Part shown: one piece after another, positions 37,232-49,538 of the stretch
Position numbering within the stretch: the first letter of the stretch is position 1
Layout: each line of letters begins with the position of its first letter
Assembly (NCBI RefSeq): GCF_050908995.1
Contig: NC_135123.1
Coordinates: forward strand, 15,376,001-15,440,000
Direction of reading: 5' to 3'
Source of the DNA: Andrena cerasifolii
Lineage: Eukaryota > Arthropoda > Insecta > Hymenoptera > Andrenidae
Length of the DNA stretch: 64,000 nucleotides
The notes under the pieces: generated by a model
What the model saw: the letters and a program-made list of their open reading frames with translations, nothing else
Database searches by the model: none
Told to the model about the DNA's origin: nothing
Program-made: the position numbers and the translations under genes

Positions 37232-38689
37232 ATGGTCGTCAAGGTGAGAAGAAGGCATCCGATAACGCGTTAAATTCTGGTACTTTTCATTAACGGGACA
37301 AGGTTTCTGGTTCGCTATGGAAAATGCACAAACCACTAGGGCGTAATTTTAATTGGAAAATATTTAATTTACAAATTCCTTCGGACTTATTACCTGCTAA
37401 GTAGATATATTTGAACTTATTTTGGAAATTTTCTGTACTTCCATATCGAAATTCAAAAGCATACATTATATTTTTGCCTACTGAGGCGTACTCGAGGTAT
37501 TTTTCATCGATCATCGAGGTACTTTATGCGATATCAAAAGCCACAATATTATACAAAAATTGTAACTTCGAAATTGTCCGTTTTCGAGGGGGGAATAGAT
37601 AGCTTATGCCAGGGGTGTCGAGGTTTCTTTTAGTAAGGTGACTTCGAGCTGCCTTTTATGCAGAATAATACATATAATACGCATTAGAAAATAGTACAGC
37701 GTAGTATACAATTAGCAGAACAGCGTCATACAGTTTATGTTACTGCTGCTGTACGATATGCTCGCCAAGGAAACTCATCGTAAAATAAGTAGTTCTGTCA
37801 CCTCTATGATCAGACAAAGCGGTTCCGGCTACGCGGTGTCACTCTGGGAACTAAAATTAGTTTTTTTAATTAATTAAGAAGCCCCACTTCCCTCTAATTT
37901 TTTACAACGCAACGAAGACTATTTTTTAAATAGAACCATATTTAATCTTTTTCATATAAACCAATTACACTCGCCATTTTATCTACCTGTACAATTGTAC
38001 TGAGATAATTTCTTCAGGTAATCATATAAACTTCCTCGTATCTTTTTGGTTCCTTCCTATTATTAATACGTTGCTACTAATTATTCTCATCATTTCCATT
38101 ATTTATTTTGCTCCTTCATTTCAAATCGACGGATATTCTAGCCCATCCAATAACCAGTAACAATAACAAGATCACTGAACTTAAGATATTGGAAAAAACA
38201 CTTGAGGAGATACATATCTACAAGCAAGCTACCCCCAAACTAGACCAAACTTCCAAAATCACCTTATAATAATTATAATTATTAACTAACGATCTGTATT
38301 TCGTAACGTTGCAGAGTGTAACGATCCTGCTGGCGATCGTAGCGTTCGCAAGCTTGAATGCTGCTGCGATCCCTGTACCAACTTTGCCAGTGGCTAAGCT
38401 CGGGCCCGTAGTGCCGGTCCACCCAGAGTTCAATTACGATCCCCATCCGCAATACACGTACGCCTACGACGTGCAGGACAGCCTGACCGGGGACACGAAG
38501 AGCCAGCACGAGAGCAGGAACGGCGACGTAGTCAGCGGTAGTTACAGCTTCATCGAAGCCGACGGTACGAGGAGGACCGTCGAGTACACCGCGGACCCTG
38601 TGAACGGATTTAACGCTGTCGTCCACAGAGAACCAGTGGTTGTCGTGAAACCGGCCTACAAGGTCGCCCCCGTAGCTTTCCACCCTTAA
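37232..38689 (+). CDS. RR-2 cuticular protein 1, short form, 128 residues
   Basis: Exon 1 is 37232-37243 and encodes only MVVK before GTGAGA. Exon 2 is 38315-38689 after TTGCAG. The protein starts with a signal peptide (VTILLAIVAFASLNAAAIP) and is secreted into cuticle. The chitin-binding RR-2 form of the Rebers-Riddiford domain spans about residues 45-110. It includes PHPQYTYAYDVQDSLTGD, the GD-V-GSYS core, EADGTRRTVEYTADPVNGFN and AVVH. Aromatic residues in this beta-sheet domain contact chitin, and RR-2 proteins are typical of hard cuticle. Unlike its neighbours it has almost no flanking repeats: the tail is just a short Val/Pro/Lys-rich stretch. It is the first of four RR-2 genes in the window. 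Confidence 0.95.
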
Positions 38690-40839
38690 GAACGAGAGCC
38701 TGGAGCTGTTTTCGAAGATCATCGCTCACATTTGAATCCCTGAGAAACCAAACGGATAAATTCCATTTAATACGAACCAGAGAAGATTGAGAAGTTTAAG
38801 CACTTGTTACGTGATGATTAGCCCCGGGTCTCTTTGGACCCGTGGTAGCTGCCCCGCTATTTTTTTAATACGACGTTACTGTTAATAGAGCAATTCATTC
38901 CTTTAGTTTCTGAGATTTTTTATATTACTTAAATTATTAGTTAAAAACCACCCGGGCGCCGCTAAACGAGGGTGAAGTAATTAAGTACTAAGATTTGAGA
39001 AATTTGCAGCAAGTGGAGTCGAGCAGCTTGGATTCTGAGGGGGTTCATTTATATCGCTCCTTAATTTATATTTGCGACGTTCTGTTGCTGGCCTGATAGC
39101 GATTTAAGAATACGACTCTTTGGATGATGCATCTGTTCCGATGTTTTTTTTAACAGAAATCTCTTTTCCCATTGATTACCATTTATTGTATCATATATGG
39201 TTCGTATCGTCGATGGACTATTGGAAAAGCAATGAATCGATGTGAGTGTGGTGGAGAGTATTGCACTCAGCATCGCGAAAGAAGGAGAATAGAAGATTTT
39301 CGTAATTATTACTTATATAGTTTGTAATTAATGTTACATAGTATCCAAATCTGAGTGAAATTGATGATATTCATTGATTAATCAGGAGGGGGCGCATTTG
39401 ATTTTTTTTATACTGTATCATTTTCTGCGCAACTAGTCATATCATAATGTACATATCACAATTTATATATTAAAGTCTCTTATAAAACATACTTACCTAT
39501 AAGTTTACCCTTTCCCCAAACTTCCCTCTTCGTATATGTATATTATTATTAATTTAAAATAGAAAGTATTTAATACAAATACACGGTTTTACGTCTTACA
39601 TTAATTTTTAATGTTGCTGCTAACAATGAGGTGTGTCGAGAGCGAAGTCTTTTATTCGAAGTAGCATGCAGTAGTACGCGGTAGCAGGGGGTGAAATGTC
39701 CCCTCAAAACTCGCTTACAGAGGATAGTCTTTCTGTAACTAGATTGATCCCAAACTATTTGTCGAATTTAAAACTGTTTTGGACGAAAGTCCGCAAGTAA
39801 TAGACTCAATTTTATATGTAGAATCATACTGGCAATGAAAAACGTGATTTCCACAATTTTGAAGAAATATTCTCACCCCATCACCCTCTCTTATATTCTC
39901 AATAGCTTCAGAATACTGTAGGTAATAAAAAGTGTGCAGGAAAAATTGTTAAAATGTGATGACTACTACTTTCAATCTACAAGTATCGGTGCAATGGAAA
40001 CTTATCTGTGCTGACACCAAAAATTTTTAAAGGAGATTCGGTATGTTATTGCAAAAGCTGTACAATGCTCCGTTTCGAGTGACATTTACCTTTGAAATTA
40101 TCTTTAAAATTGGTACTATAAAGTACCAATTCTAATTTTTTTTTTTGCCATTTACTTATCTTTACGCCCCCACCCTCCACTGCAAGGGGTATAGGAGGCT
40201 TATAGCGTGACCGGCGTTTAGCCCACTCGTAGTTATAAGACGTTTATCGCCATCTACCGACGATCCTGTAAAGAGGTTTGTGATTTTTAGCTACTATAAG
40301 AAATTCAAGAGACCCACAGTAAGATTAGCTCTTTTCAGAGATACTGGGTCAAGCGCCGGCCGCGCCATTATAATACAAAAATAAAAATTCTATTTGATCC
40401 ACATTTTCTACTAGGATATATACTCTTCGCGTACAAATGTACAGAAAAATGGATTAATATTTGAGTAAGAAATTAACAAAAAATGCTATTTTTTCAATGT
40501 ATTATTTAAACAAACGGAATTTTTTGGAATCTGTTTGCACGGCAGCATCCCTTATTAGAAAATACATCGTTTTACCGTTTACACCTTCCTCCTAGCTCTA
40601 GTAGTTTCCAAGATATTCGACCAAACATATTTCACCCCTTCGATTGTCACTTCGATATGTTCCCTTGTCAGTATAAAATAACTATTCAGTTGGAATGTAT
40701 TATATCCTCAATCTGCAAACGTGTACAATGCATTTACACATAATGCATAAGTAACACTCTTCCAAAAATTGAAAAGATGCTCCCTTGTAAATACATGAAT
40801 GGAAATGTAATTATTTACAAAAGCATACCACACACCGAT

Positions 40840-41215
40840 TTTTATGACCTTGAAGTATATGTGAAGTTTAACATTCTGAACAATTTTTAACCATACATAT
40901 ATAGGTAACCACCGTTCGGCTTTAATTTTCGAGATATTCGCAAAAAACTGTTTGCCAAACTTTTGAGAGATTTAAGATAAAAAAATATGTTTCAGAAACA
41001 TATTCTCGAGCCACGAGTTGCTGGTTCAAATCCCCATGACCAGCCATTTCCGGGCAATTTTTTTCGCCAGAATGACGTGTACCTACACCTAACATAACAA
41101 TAATTTCAACTAAAGCCTTTTGCGAATATCTCGAAAACTAAAATCAAGCGTCAGCAACAAGTATAGGAAAAAGTTATTCAGAATCATGCACCTGACATCA
41201 TACTTCGAGGTCAAT
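40840..41215. repeat. Diverged fold-back with tRNA-like box in its loop
   Basis: TTTCGAGATATTCGCAAAA near 40926 is mirrored by TTTTGCGAATATCTCGAAAA near 41117. Weaker inverted similarity extends outward to TGACCTTGAAGTAT (near 40847) and ATACTTCGAGGTCA (near 41199). The loop holds GGTTCAAATCC, which fits the RNA polymerase III B-box consensus, but no cloverleaf can be built around it. Confidence 0.55.
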
Positions 41216-42104
41216 GTTGGGAAAATGTTATTCAAATACAATTGCATAAAATATATAACGAACTTATAATGAAAATTTAATACAACGACTGCAATTTATC
41301 GTCTATTCACAATAAGCAACGTTTTAATAATAAAGAACAAATCATCGACAGACAACGACCAGCATTGTGATTACGAAAGAGAGTGCACCGTATTAGGTAT
41401 ACGTAGAATAACCATCGACTTACACAGAGAAATTATTAAAATTATTTAGTAGAAATTAAGTTTATTTAATTTAGTTTCTTAAATTTTACCTTAAGAAAGA
41501 GGATACTGGAATTATGGGATAAAAAATGACTTCTTCCTTTCTAATTGATTTGATGATTTTTATTAGAAGTACATATAAAACGTCACAATATTTTACGGGA
41601 TTATCAATCGATGTTAATTTTACGCATCGTCGATGAAGCTTTTAGAAACCGAAAAAGTGCGTGTTGGTACATTTCGATTCGACGAGGAGCGTTGCTCTTG
41701 AAATTCACGATGTGTCGATGGCGTGAAAATATAGAGGTTGGGAAAGGAAAGAAAGGACACAATGGCCGTATACATAGAATCCACTCCCTTTCGTAATTTC
41801 GTTGACTAACCTCGGATGACTCTCTTTGACGTGTCGGCATACAAATTGTGCGCACACTTAGAATTCATTTTCACTGGAATTTCAGGGGCCATCCTGTCGC
41901 GCTTAAACTAAACCCAATTGACGCAAATATGATGTGATCGTTTATCATCGATAAATGATATAGCTTTGTAATCTCCGTTTTAATTACTCAGTGTAAAAAA
42001 ATCTCATTATATTGGTTAGCAATTATAAAAAGAATGAAACTATATACCTAGTGATTGCATCGATCCTAGTCGCAGTTTTGGTATTGGTTTCTGTATCAAT
42101 TCCA

Positions 42105-42105
<1 letters not shown>

Positions 42106-42171
<66 letters not shown>
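42106..42171. repeat. (TAA)n microsatellite
   Basis: An uninterrupted TAA trinucleotide array of about 22 units. Confidence 0.95.
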
Positions 42172-43556
42172 TCGTATTTAACATACATAAATATGACGTA
42201 GGTACATATGAATAGTAAAAATAGTCAAAAGTAATGAAAGAAAATCAATAACAGTTAACAGATAACGAAACTACTTAAAGGACCATACTTTTTCATTTCT
42301 TCAGTTCAGAGTGACAAAACTGTACCTCATTACGGCGGGGTCCTGGTGATCTGAATTGCAACGGATCGTGTTTCAATTTAGCATATACAAATCTTTATAT
42401 TTCTAGCACATTGAGAAGCTATTTAGATTTGCCGTAGTAAGTCCTCAGTAACTCTGATATTGCTTCGTTTCGATTATTATAGAGAATAAAAGAATTCACC
42501 ACTCAACATTTTTAAAGTCAGAATATAAAGTATTAGAAAGATTGGATAATGGTGAAATGAGTAATAGTGAACGGTTGTAAGGTAAATGAAGCTTCTATGC
42601 GTCTAACAGTAGTTTGTAGTTGGTTGTTTATGGCGAAATACCACAGTAATGAAGAATGTAACGAAAATGTAATTGATGCGTTTTAATTCAATTGATCTGG
42701 GTTCTTAATAGTCGAAGCCTTCGTCGATCCAGCTGAGCTCAGATTATCAAGGTTCCACTGTGACTGACCAATACAGAAAGCAAAGTCATTTCTGACAATC
42801 TCAGCTTCCACAAGCATACACCATCCCCATCACATGAATATATATATATGCATAATTGAGGCATTTAGCGCAGAAACGGACTAACCCACATTTTTTGCGG
42901 AATTAAGTTAGTAGCAATAATATATTCCAATAGGCTGAATTAATCATATAAAATAGGAAAAATTATTTGTTTTTCAATATGAGTTTTAGCTCTCAATGTC
43001 TCGATTTTACTGCCAGCTCCAAGAATTGATGAGAATATTAATCCTAAGTACTGCAATTACCAACCATTATCACTCAGAATTCTTCAGACCTACTAGTAAA
43101 CCCCCTCCATTTGAAAACCTCATCTAAGTAAAATCATCCAGAATGTAGTATACCTACCAAAAGCGTGCGTGCATAGTATGCGCAGGCTAACAGGCTATCG
43201 CCGCTCAATTAAAACATCGTAGCGTGACGTAAATGTTAATCGATAATGATCGCGCAACAAGAAGGCAAACTTTTGGCGAACGTGGACTACAGATCAAGGG
43301 GGAGGATTGGCCCAGAGTTGACCGCGCGTGGTGGTGCCTCGCGGTTTCGTCGTACGGCCTCGAGCGGCTCCGTATCTTCGATATATTGGCATACAAGTCG
43401 CGTGTAGAAGCGCGACGATATGAAGAAACATAAGCGTGCATACTCATCCACTGTGTCGCATGTACATCGCAACATTTATGAGGGGGTCATCGGATGGCAA
43501 AGGAAAGAGGAATAGTCAGACAGAACGAAAGAAGGAGAGATCAAAGTGGGGGGCAT

Positions 43557-43576
43557 CTGTGTGTGTGTGTGTGTGT
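43557..43576. repeat. (GT)n microsatellite
   Basis: A short GT dinucleotide run about 90 bp upstream of the TATA box of cuticular gene 2. Confidence 0.85.
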
Positions 43577-43665
43577 AACACGGGTGGCACGAGGCAAGTT
43601 TGGGTGCAAGGAATAGCTCGGTTATTGTTGGCGGATGACACGAAAACGCCGACGGTCATCACCTG

Positions 43666-43702
43666 TATAAAAGTGCGACCGATCTTACCCCGAGGCATCA
43701 GT
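43666..43702 (+). promoter_or_regulatory. Core promoter of cuticular gene 2
   Basis: TATAAAAG (43666-43673) is followed by TCAGT (43698-43702), with the initiator A 34 bp from the first T. The start codon follows at 43730. Confidence 0.82.
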
Positions 43703-43729
43703 CTTCTGGCGATCCTCTCGCAAATCAAC

Positions 43730-45047
43730 ATGGCTGGAAAGGTAAGGAAAGCTTCGTCCAAGGCACACCAACCTCCGTGCCGACCAGCACCTTCGTTCTA
43801 TTACCGAGCATCCCTTCTTGGGACCGGGGATCCATGCGCATCTCGTTAAGTAGAGGTACCCCTAGTCCGGGCGATGTCGACTGCATCAAAAGTGCAGTGA
43901 AAGGGAGTCCAAAGGTTATCTGTATTCCCATCCGCGACAGATGAATAAGCTCCTGCAAGCGCCTGCAATTCTTTACTCCCCTAGTAGCATTTCTAGTTGA
44001 CCCACAGTATCCCCAACTTAGGAATTAGTTGGCCATCAAAATGCCAACAACAAATGCTGCTAGGGTGGTTACTTAGGCTAATACTGACCTGGTCGTTTGA
44101 AATTCCAGCTCGTCGTACTCGTAAGCTTGGCGGTGCTCTCGAAGGGGGCGGTGGTGCCTGCGGTGGTACCAGCGGTGTCCGTGCCAGCGGCGAGGCTCGA
44201 GGAGCTGGACGCGGCTCCTCAGTACAGTTTCGCTTACGACGTCCAGGACCCGGTGACCGGCGACTCTAAGGCCCAATACGAGACGAGGAACGGCGACATC
44301 GTGCAGGGTAGTTACAGCCTGATCGAGGCAGACGGTACTAGACGCATCGTCCAGTACACGGCCGACCCCATAAACGGATTCAACGCGGTGGTGAGCCGCG
44401 AGCCAGCCACCGCGGTGGCTGCGATCGCAGCGCCACTGTTGCCTTACGCACCTGCCATCGCGCCCTCCGTGGCGGCTGCGCCTGTCCTGCCCGCAGCAGC
44501 TGCGCCGGTGCCAGCCATTCCCGCCAGTGGCCCGGACTCCGACGTCGAGGTCGTCGAAGCCAGGTCGGGCCCCATCGTCGCAGCCGCGCCGAACGCTCGG
44601 GAGGAGCAACTTCGGCAGCAGCAAGAACGACAGCTGCAGCAGCTGAAGGAGCTCGAGAGGCAACAGCAAGAACAGCAGCAACAGCAGCTGCAACGGCTTC
44701 AACAGCAATCCAGGCAGCAGTTCCAGCAACAGATACAGCAGCGGAAACAGGAGAGGGCGCAGCTGAGCCAGGAGGAGATCGAGGCAGAGCAGCAACAGCT
44801 GCAGCTGCAACGGCAGCAGGTGCAGCGGCAACAGCCGCAGCTGCAGCAACAAATCGCACCGGTCAGAGCTGCCGCTACTCCGGTGCAAGTGGGGGTGAAA
44901 GCTCAACGATTGGTCGGACTGCCTGCGGCTAAAGCTGTTACTACTTATCCCAACGCCTATGCATACACGGCCGCCTATTCCTCACCTTTGGCTTACGCGA
45001 CACCTCTCAATGGACTCACCTATGCACCCGCCACCGCGCTCCTGTGA
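43730..45047 (+). CDS. RR-2 cuticular protein 2 with glutamine-rich coiled-coil tail, 316 residues
   Basis: Exon 1 is 43730-43741 (MAGK, donor GTAAGG) and exon 2 is 44109-45047 (acceptor ATTCCAG). A signal peptide (LVVLVSLAVLSKG) is followed by the RR-2 chitin-binding domain at about residues 35-100 with YSFAYDVQDPVTGD, GDIVQGSYSLIEADGTRR and YTADPINGFNAVV. An Ala/Pro segment follows. Then comes a region of about 95 residues, nearly half glutamine, mixed with Leu, Arg and Glu (for example LQQLKELERQQQEQQQQQLQ). Its Leu/Gln spacing suggests a coiled coil. The C-terminus returns to cuticular style with Tyr/Ala/Thr/Pro-rich sequence. The Q-rich insert is unusual for this family and could drive self-assembly or cross-linking. 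The mixed CAG/CAA codons argue for selected protein sequence rather than simple CAG slippage. Confidence 0.93.
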
Positions 45048-45115
45048 AGTATTTTTTAACGAATATTGTTATCACATTCCCGCCTAATCGATATCGGTAT
45101 TGTCAATAAGATTGG

Positions 45116-45121
45116 AATAAA
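45116..45121 (+). terminator. Poly(A) signal of cuticular gene 2
   Basis: AATAAA lies 69 bp after the stop codon. Confidence 0.7.
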
Positions 45122-47279
45122 CGTGTGCTTGCGTTGAATTATGTAAAGTTACTGTTACACTCAAGCGCCTGAAATGTTTGTATAGCCGCGCTTGCAGGGA
45201 TGCAGCGATTAACCTGAGACCCTTTCGAGTGGTGTTTAAAGCCTTGGGGGTGTAAGTCGTCAAATATTGTCATCATTCGTTGCAAGGCTGCACTTTCAGA
45301 TACCAAAAAGTATACTCAATACTTTTCTGGTTTCTTAAATTGAAGGATGACACTTAAGGTTCCTGTTAACTTCGCTGCCTGTTGTTTTTATATCACTATG
45401 TCTTTGCAATCTACTGTTCTTAGACGTGTCCTTGGAGGTAGAGAAATAGTGGACCCATAAATTAGGGACGGCCAGAGACATCATTAGCGGTCATCCTCAT
45501 TCTAAACTAGGTTCAGTCGATTAGTTTGACGCGGAGGATCTATACGAGGATGGGTGCTTAGACTCCTGTCGAGCTTGGTCATATAAAACCTGCTTCTGTT
45601 TCTCACCCCATCTCATTCACAACTTCAATGTTTACTTATTGTCGACAATACACGACTACTTGAACTCTAGGTAAACTCTTGCAGTAATGCTAGGAAAACG
45701 TCACAATTCAAAGTAGTTTATCTGTACACTTCATTAACGCAGAAATAATGCAATAAACATACACAGTATGAGACATCATTGAAGATTCCTTACGGCCAAT
45801 TAAGCGATCAGTGATTTCGATATTGTGGCATTTTTTAACAGCCGCATAATTGCTCCCTATCTCAGTCCGTAGATTCATGATCCCAAGAACTCGCACCGTC
45901 ACTTTCCCATAATTTAATCATTAACGCAACACCTATATGACGTTTCCGTGAAGGAAAGAACAAACATGTAAAAAAATCGTAACGATTAATTGGCAATGCT
46001 CCGACAAAACGAACCACGCTACATCTCGTTTGCCACAAAGACGTAAAGACAAGGTACCTGCCTACCACGCAGTGATTAATCGTGTAGAGAGAAAAATAAA
46101 GATTTATTATTCAAGAAGGTACATGCGAGTGGATTGTGCCGTTTCTTTCTGGATTACGTAGGACTGTCTCTACGATGGGGCCAGTGTCCTCGTGATCTCT
46201 ATAGGCCCCCCCAGTCCCCCGACGCCAATCGATTACGTCGCGCGACCTACGTGACCGTGCGTAGGCGTAATAAGTAAAAGCGCCGCGAATAACGTCGATC
46301 AATGTCGCAGACGGGGCAGGATCGATCACCCGTCACGTTCATCCGCGAGCATCGGGTTCATCGTCGTTCATCGTCGTTCACCGCGTTACGCAAGCTGCCG
46401 TTACGGCGCCCGGCACCGTTCCTCCGCCGCGGGTTTGCGCAAGGAACGCCGCGCGTATGTTTAACACACGGAGCGCGGCTCGACCTTCGACCATACGCGC
46501 CGCGCAACTATATAAACCTGCCCGCGGGTCGCATTGTCCACCACGCGTTGCATTCTTACGGAACAGGTTCACGTTTGGACGATATATTTATGGACGGTGT
46601 CGCTGCCCTGCAATCATCCAGCTCCCCATACAAATGGGGTCCGGAGGAACGAAGGAACTACCTATCCGTCGATTCGGATCAATCTATCAGTTCGGATCGT
46701 GACCTGGGGTTCCACGCGCTTACATCTCTGGTCGCTTCTTTGAGGATTTATAACCCATTCGGTATTGGTTTTTGACACGATGTTTATAGAACACTCTCTT
46801 CTTCGTTTCACCTCCCCAACCACCTCCTTCAATCCCTCGCCCTAAAAATTAGCAGGAAAAAATCCGGGCCAAGTTGATGCGCCGGAATGAAGTGTTGTGG
46901 ATGTCAAGTGCGCTTTAATCGAGAACTATGTAAACAGTGATTCGTGTTCCTGTTTCGCGTTCATGAGCTGAATGTTCATGTTTGGCACAATTTAATTCCA
47001 CGAGTCTGACTCGAGATGATCATGTTGGGTCCGAAATTGGTATCACTAGAGGCTCCTTCTTTCTGGACTCTTATTTACTGGACTCTCCATGCATACAATT
47101 TATCGAGTCTTATAAATATTTAATTCAGACCTGATACAGACATAAACTAGATTTAACTTAGTCCGATCCAGAGCTAATGGGATGCAAGGGTGCTGGGAAT
47201 CGGGGCTAGAGTAGAAGATATCCTTCGACTGCCTCGCGGAGTCATGCAACTTTTTTGGTTCTTCTAGTTGCCCTACAAT
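45122..47279. other. Intergenic with an orphan core promoter
   Basis: No gene is supported. TATAAA at 45582-45587 with TCATT at 45613-45617 resembles the cuticular promoters, but no matching exon follows. A GC-rich patch at 46180-46580 carries open frames without resemblance to proteins. Confidence 0.4.
45582..45617 (+). promoter_or_regulatory. Orphan TATA plus initiator
   Basis: TATAAA and TCATT are spaced 33 bp apart, as in the four cuticular genes. An ATG follows at 45628 but runs only 11 codons and has no immediate splice donor. It may be a remnant of a lost family member or chance. Confidence 0.35.
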
Positions 47280-47835
47280 GGGGCCTTCCTTAAATTGGGT
47301 AAGGGTAATTTTGGCGATTTCTTACCCCTCCGTTCCCGAGTATAAAAATTCGTAAAAATATGAAAATTCGTAAGAATGTAAAAATTCGTAAGAATATAAT
47401 AATTAGTAAGAATATAAAAATTCGTAAGAATATAAAAATTCGTAAGAATATAATAATTCGTAAGAATATAAAAATTCGTAAGAATATGAAAATTCGTAAG
47501 AATATAAAAATTCGTAAGAATATAAAAATTCGTCAGAATATGAAAATATTCCAACCTCCTCCCCCCACCTGCCCTCTTCCTTACATAATATCTTTAACAT
47601 TGTATTTTTTCCGTTATTAAAATTCTTTTAAAGATTTATATAATGCATTTAACTCGGTTTTGCGTTTGCGATGAAACGTCGTTTTTTAGGTACCTACTCG
47701 TGTTGAAAATTAGGTTAAAAAAATATTATATAAGACGCTATCTGACTCCCTCCCACTCCATTTTTGTAAGAAAATGTAAAAAATTCGAGACCCCGCCGCT
47801 GAAAAAATCCTTACGTAATTTAAGGACGACGCCAC
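47280..47835. mobile_element. MITE of the 36489 family, expanded by a minisatellite
   Basis: It begins GGGGCCTTCCTTAAATTGGG and ends TTACGTAATTTAAGGACGAC, and follows the 370-bp copy at 36489-36858 throughout. Shared internal sequence includes TTATTAAAATTCTTTTAAAG and AAGACGCTA-CTGACTCCC. The extra length is mostly the 18-bp tandem array at 47349-47546. Flanking duplications are not clear. Confidence 0.8.
47349..47546. repeat. 11 x 18-bp minisatellite inside a MITE
   Basis: Eleven units of TTCGTAAGAATATAAAAA, with a few substitutions, are in perfect 18-bp register. The single-copy equivalent in the sister element is the GCATTCGTAAGATTTGG stretch near 36557. The open frames on both strands across it are only translations of the repeat. 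Confidence 0.93.
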
Positions 47836-49286
47836 TAGGCTTTAAACTCTCGCAAGCACTAGTTAACCCCCAAAAGTACGAAACACAGATTTTCGGGTGT
47901 GTTAGTGAAGAGATTGGAGTAGGCTACACCCATTACCCGAAATGCACCCAAAATTGAACGCATTGGCTTTTATGGTCTGGGTACTCAGGGGAGCCTCGGC
48001 TCGTGTAGTATGATAAATCTTCGCGGTGGAGTTAACATTGCAGAAGTATCCTGCAGATCTTGTTTTCTAATTATTCTTTATTTCTGTGCCTTTGTTCTGC
48101 TTTACTGCACACACAGCGTTAATCATTTTCTGTGCACACGAGGCACTAACAAGTAGTACAACTGGTTTCGCAAGTAGTATCGCCATGGATATGTCAGACG
48201 CGTCGCCGCGCCTGTAGCGTGTGTACGTACATATGTACAATCACTTTCACGCCAGTGCATCGTATGTGTGCTTGTATTTAATACAGCGTGCGAGCTTTTA
48301 ATAAAAAAGTACTTCCAATGACTTTGATAATCAAGATCTAGATTAGCGCCGAGAATTTAAATTCTGAATCATAAATCATAAGGTGAAAGCAAAACTTGAG
48401 ACGGACATCATTCTTTGGATCAGAATGACCAAAAATTATATAACGTATGATTTTCAACGCTTATAGCATTTATTTATTCAAGTGGATTATGCAAAGTTGC
48501 GGATCTGCTTTCTGATATTCTTCTGTAAATAAAGTATCACTTTTCTCAAACAGTAGACTTAACCGAAACCTAATTATTATTTTACACGTACACACGGAAA
48601 AATGTTTCTTCGTTTAATAAATAATACTTATGTAACGCGTAATTACCTTACAATTACGGAGACGTATGTTGTACAACAAATTCAAGAATTCTTATTAAGA
48701 TTATGAACTACAATATGCATAAACAGAAACTGTATCTTTATGTTTTATTAAATATTATTTGAATAAAAAATGTAATGGATAAAATTGAAATGAAGAAACA
48801 TTAAGAAGAGATCTTTTGCTACAGAGCAATATTGAAAAAAAATTAAAAGTCGACAAATCAAAGAACATTGAGATCTTTCCACAGTCTTGCGTAATATTTC
48901 TATATGTAACTACATAACACGTTTTCACTTCGAAATTGCACGAGTTTTCTATAGCAATCAGGTCGCAACTGTCTTCTCGCATAAAATGACGATAATTTCG
49001 GTCAACTCGCTCTTAATAAAAATATAACAAGGACGCACGCCGCCCGAGAAAGGAAGGAACATTTTTTTATACGCAGGATCGTAATGTTAATCGCGGGGCC
49101 CGTCATTATACGAAGTAAATTTCAATTCCTCCCCACACAGTACACCGATGAAACAAAAGAATTCTCTCGAAACAAATTCCACACCCTCGAAAATACAATT
49201 CTTAAATTTCTACAGTTCATAATTTCAATTTTTCAAAATATATCAGTCATTCCTTAATAATAAGCGCATTTAATCATCCACTAGAC

Positions 49287-49538
49287 CAGCGATTCCCAAC
49301 GTGTAGGTCGCGACCCCCACCCCGGGGAAAATAATTATTCTCAGTTGACGATTTTTATCACTTATTTATTTTAATATGGTTACATTGCCACATTCTATTA
49401 ATGATGTAACACTGATTTTTCATAAATCAAAGGATGGGAATATTTACCTTAGATACCTCATTTGGGGGGGGGGGGTCGCATGTTATTTGATTATTATAAG
49501 AGGGTATAGGGGTTCAAAAAAGTTTAAGAAAAACACTG
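49287..49538. mobile_element. hAT (Charlie-like) MITE, 252 bp
   Basis: The left end is CAGCGATTCCCAACGTG followed by GGTCGCGACCCCC, the typical start of Charlie-like hAT elements. The right end is AAGAAAAACACTG. Flanks are CACTAGAC (49279-49286) and CACTAGGA (49539-49546), 6/8 identical. It includes a run of 13 G. Confidence 0.72.

Larger units (their letters stand above)
38690..43665. other. Long intergenic region with repeats
   Basis: No gene is supported. It contains the inverted repeat at about 40840-41215 and the (TAA)n tract at 42106-42171. A short hairpin, CCCCGGGTC-TCTTTG-GACCCG, lies near 38822. CG-rich patches around 43200-43500 have overlapping open frames without resemblance to proteins. 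Confidence 0.45.

Noticed and set aside
41005..41050. tRNA gene around GGTTCAAATCC
   Set aside because: No acceptor, D or anticodon arm can be built around it.
44073..44906. 277- and 159-codon antisense frames
   Set aside because: Shadows of cuticular gene 2; the Leu-rich stretch is the complement of the glutamine-rich exon.
46302..46775. 157-codon plus-strand frame with TATATAAA inside it
   Set aside because: No family resemblance, and other frames are open in the same GC-rich patch.
47349..47546. CRISPR-like regular repeat
   Set aside because: Units are directly adjacent without unique spacers, and the DNA is from an animal.
47273..47620. Periodic frames reading KIRKNI or YILTNF repeats
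   Set aside because: Translations of the 18-bp minisatellite on either strand.
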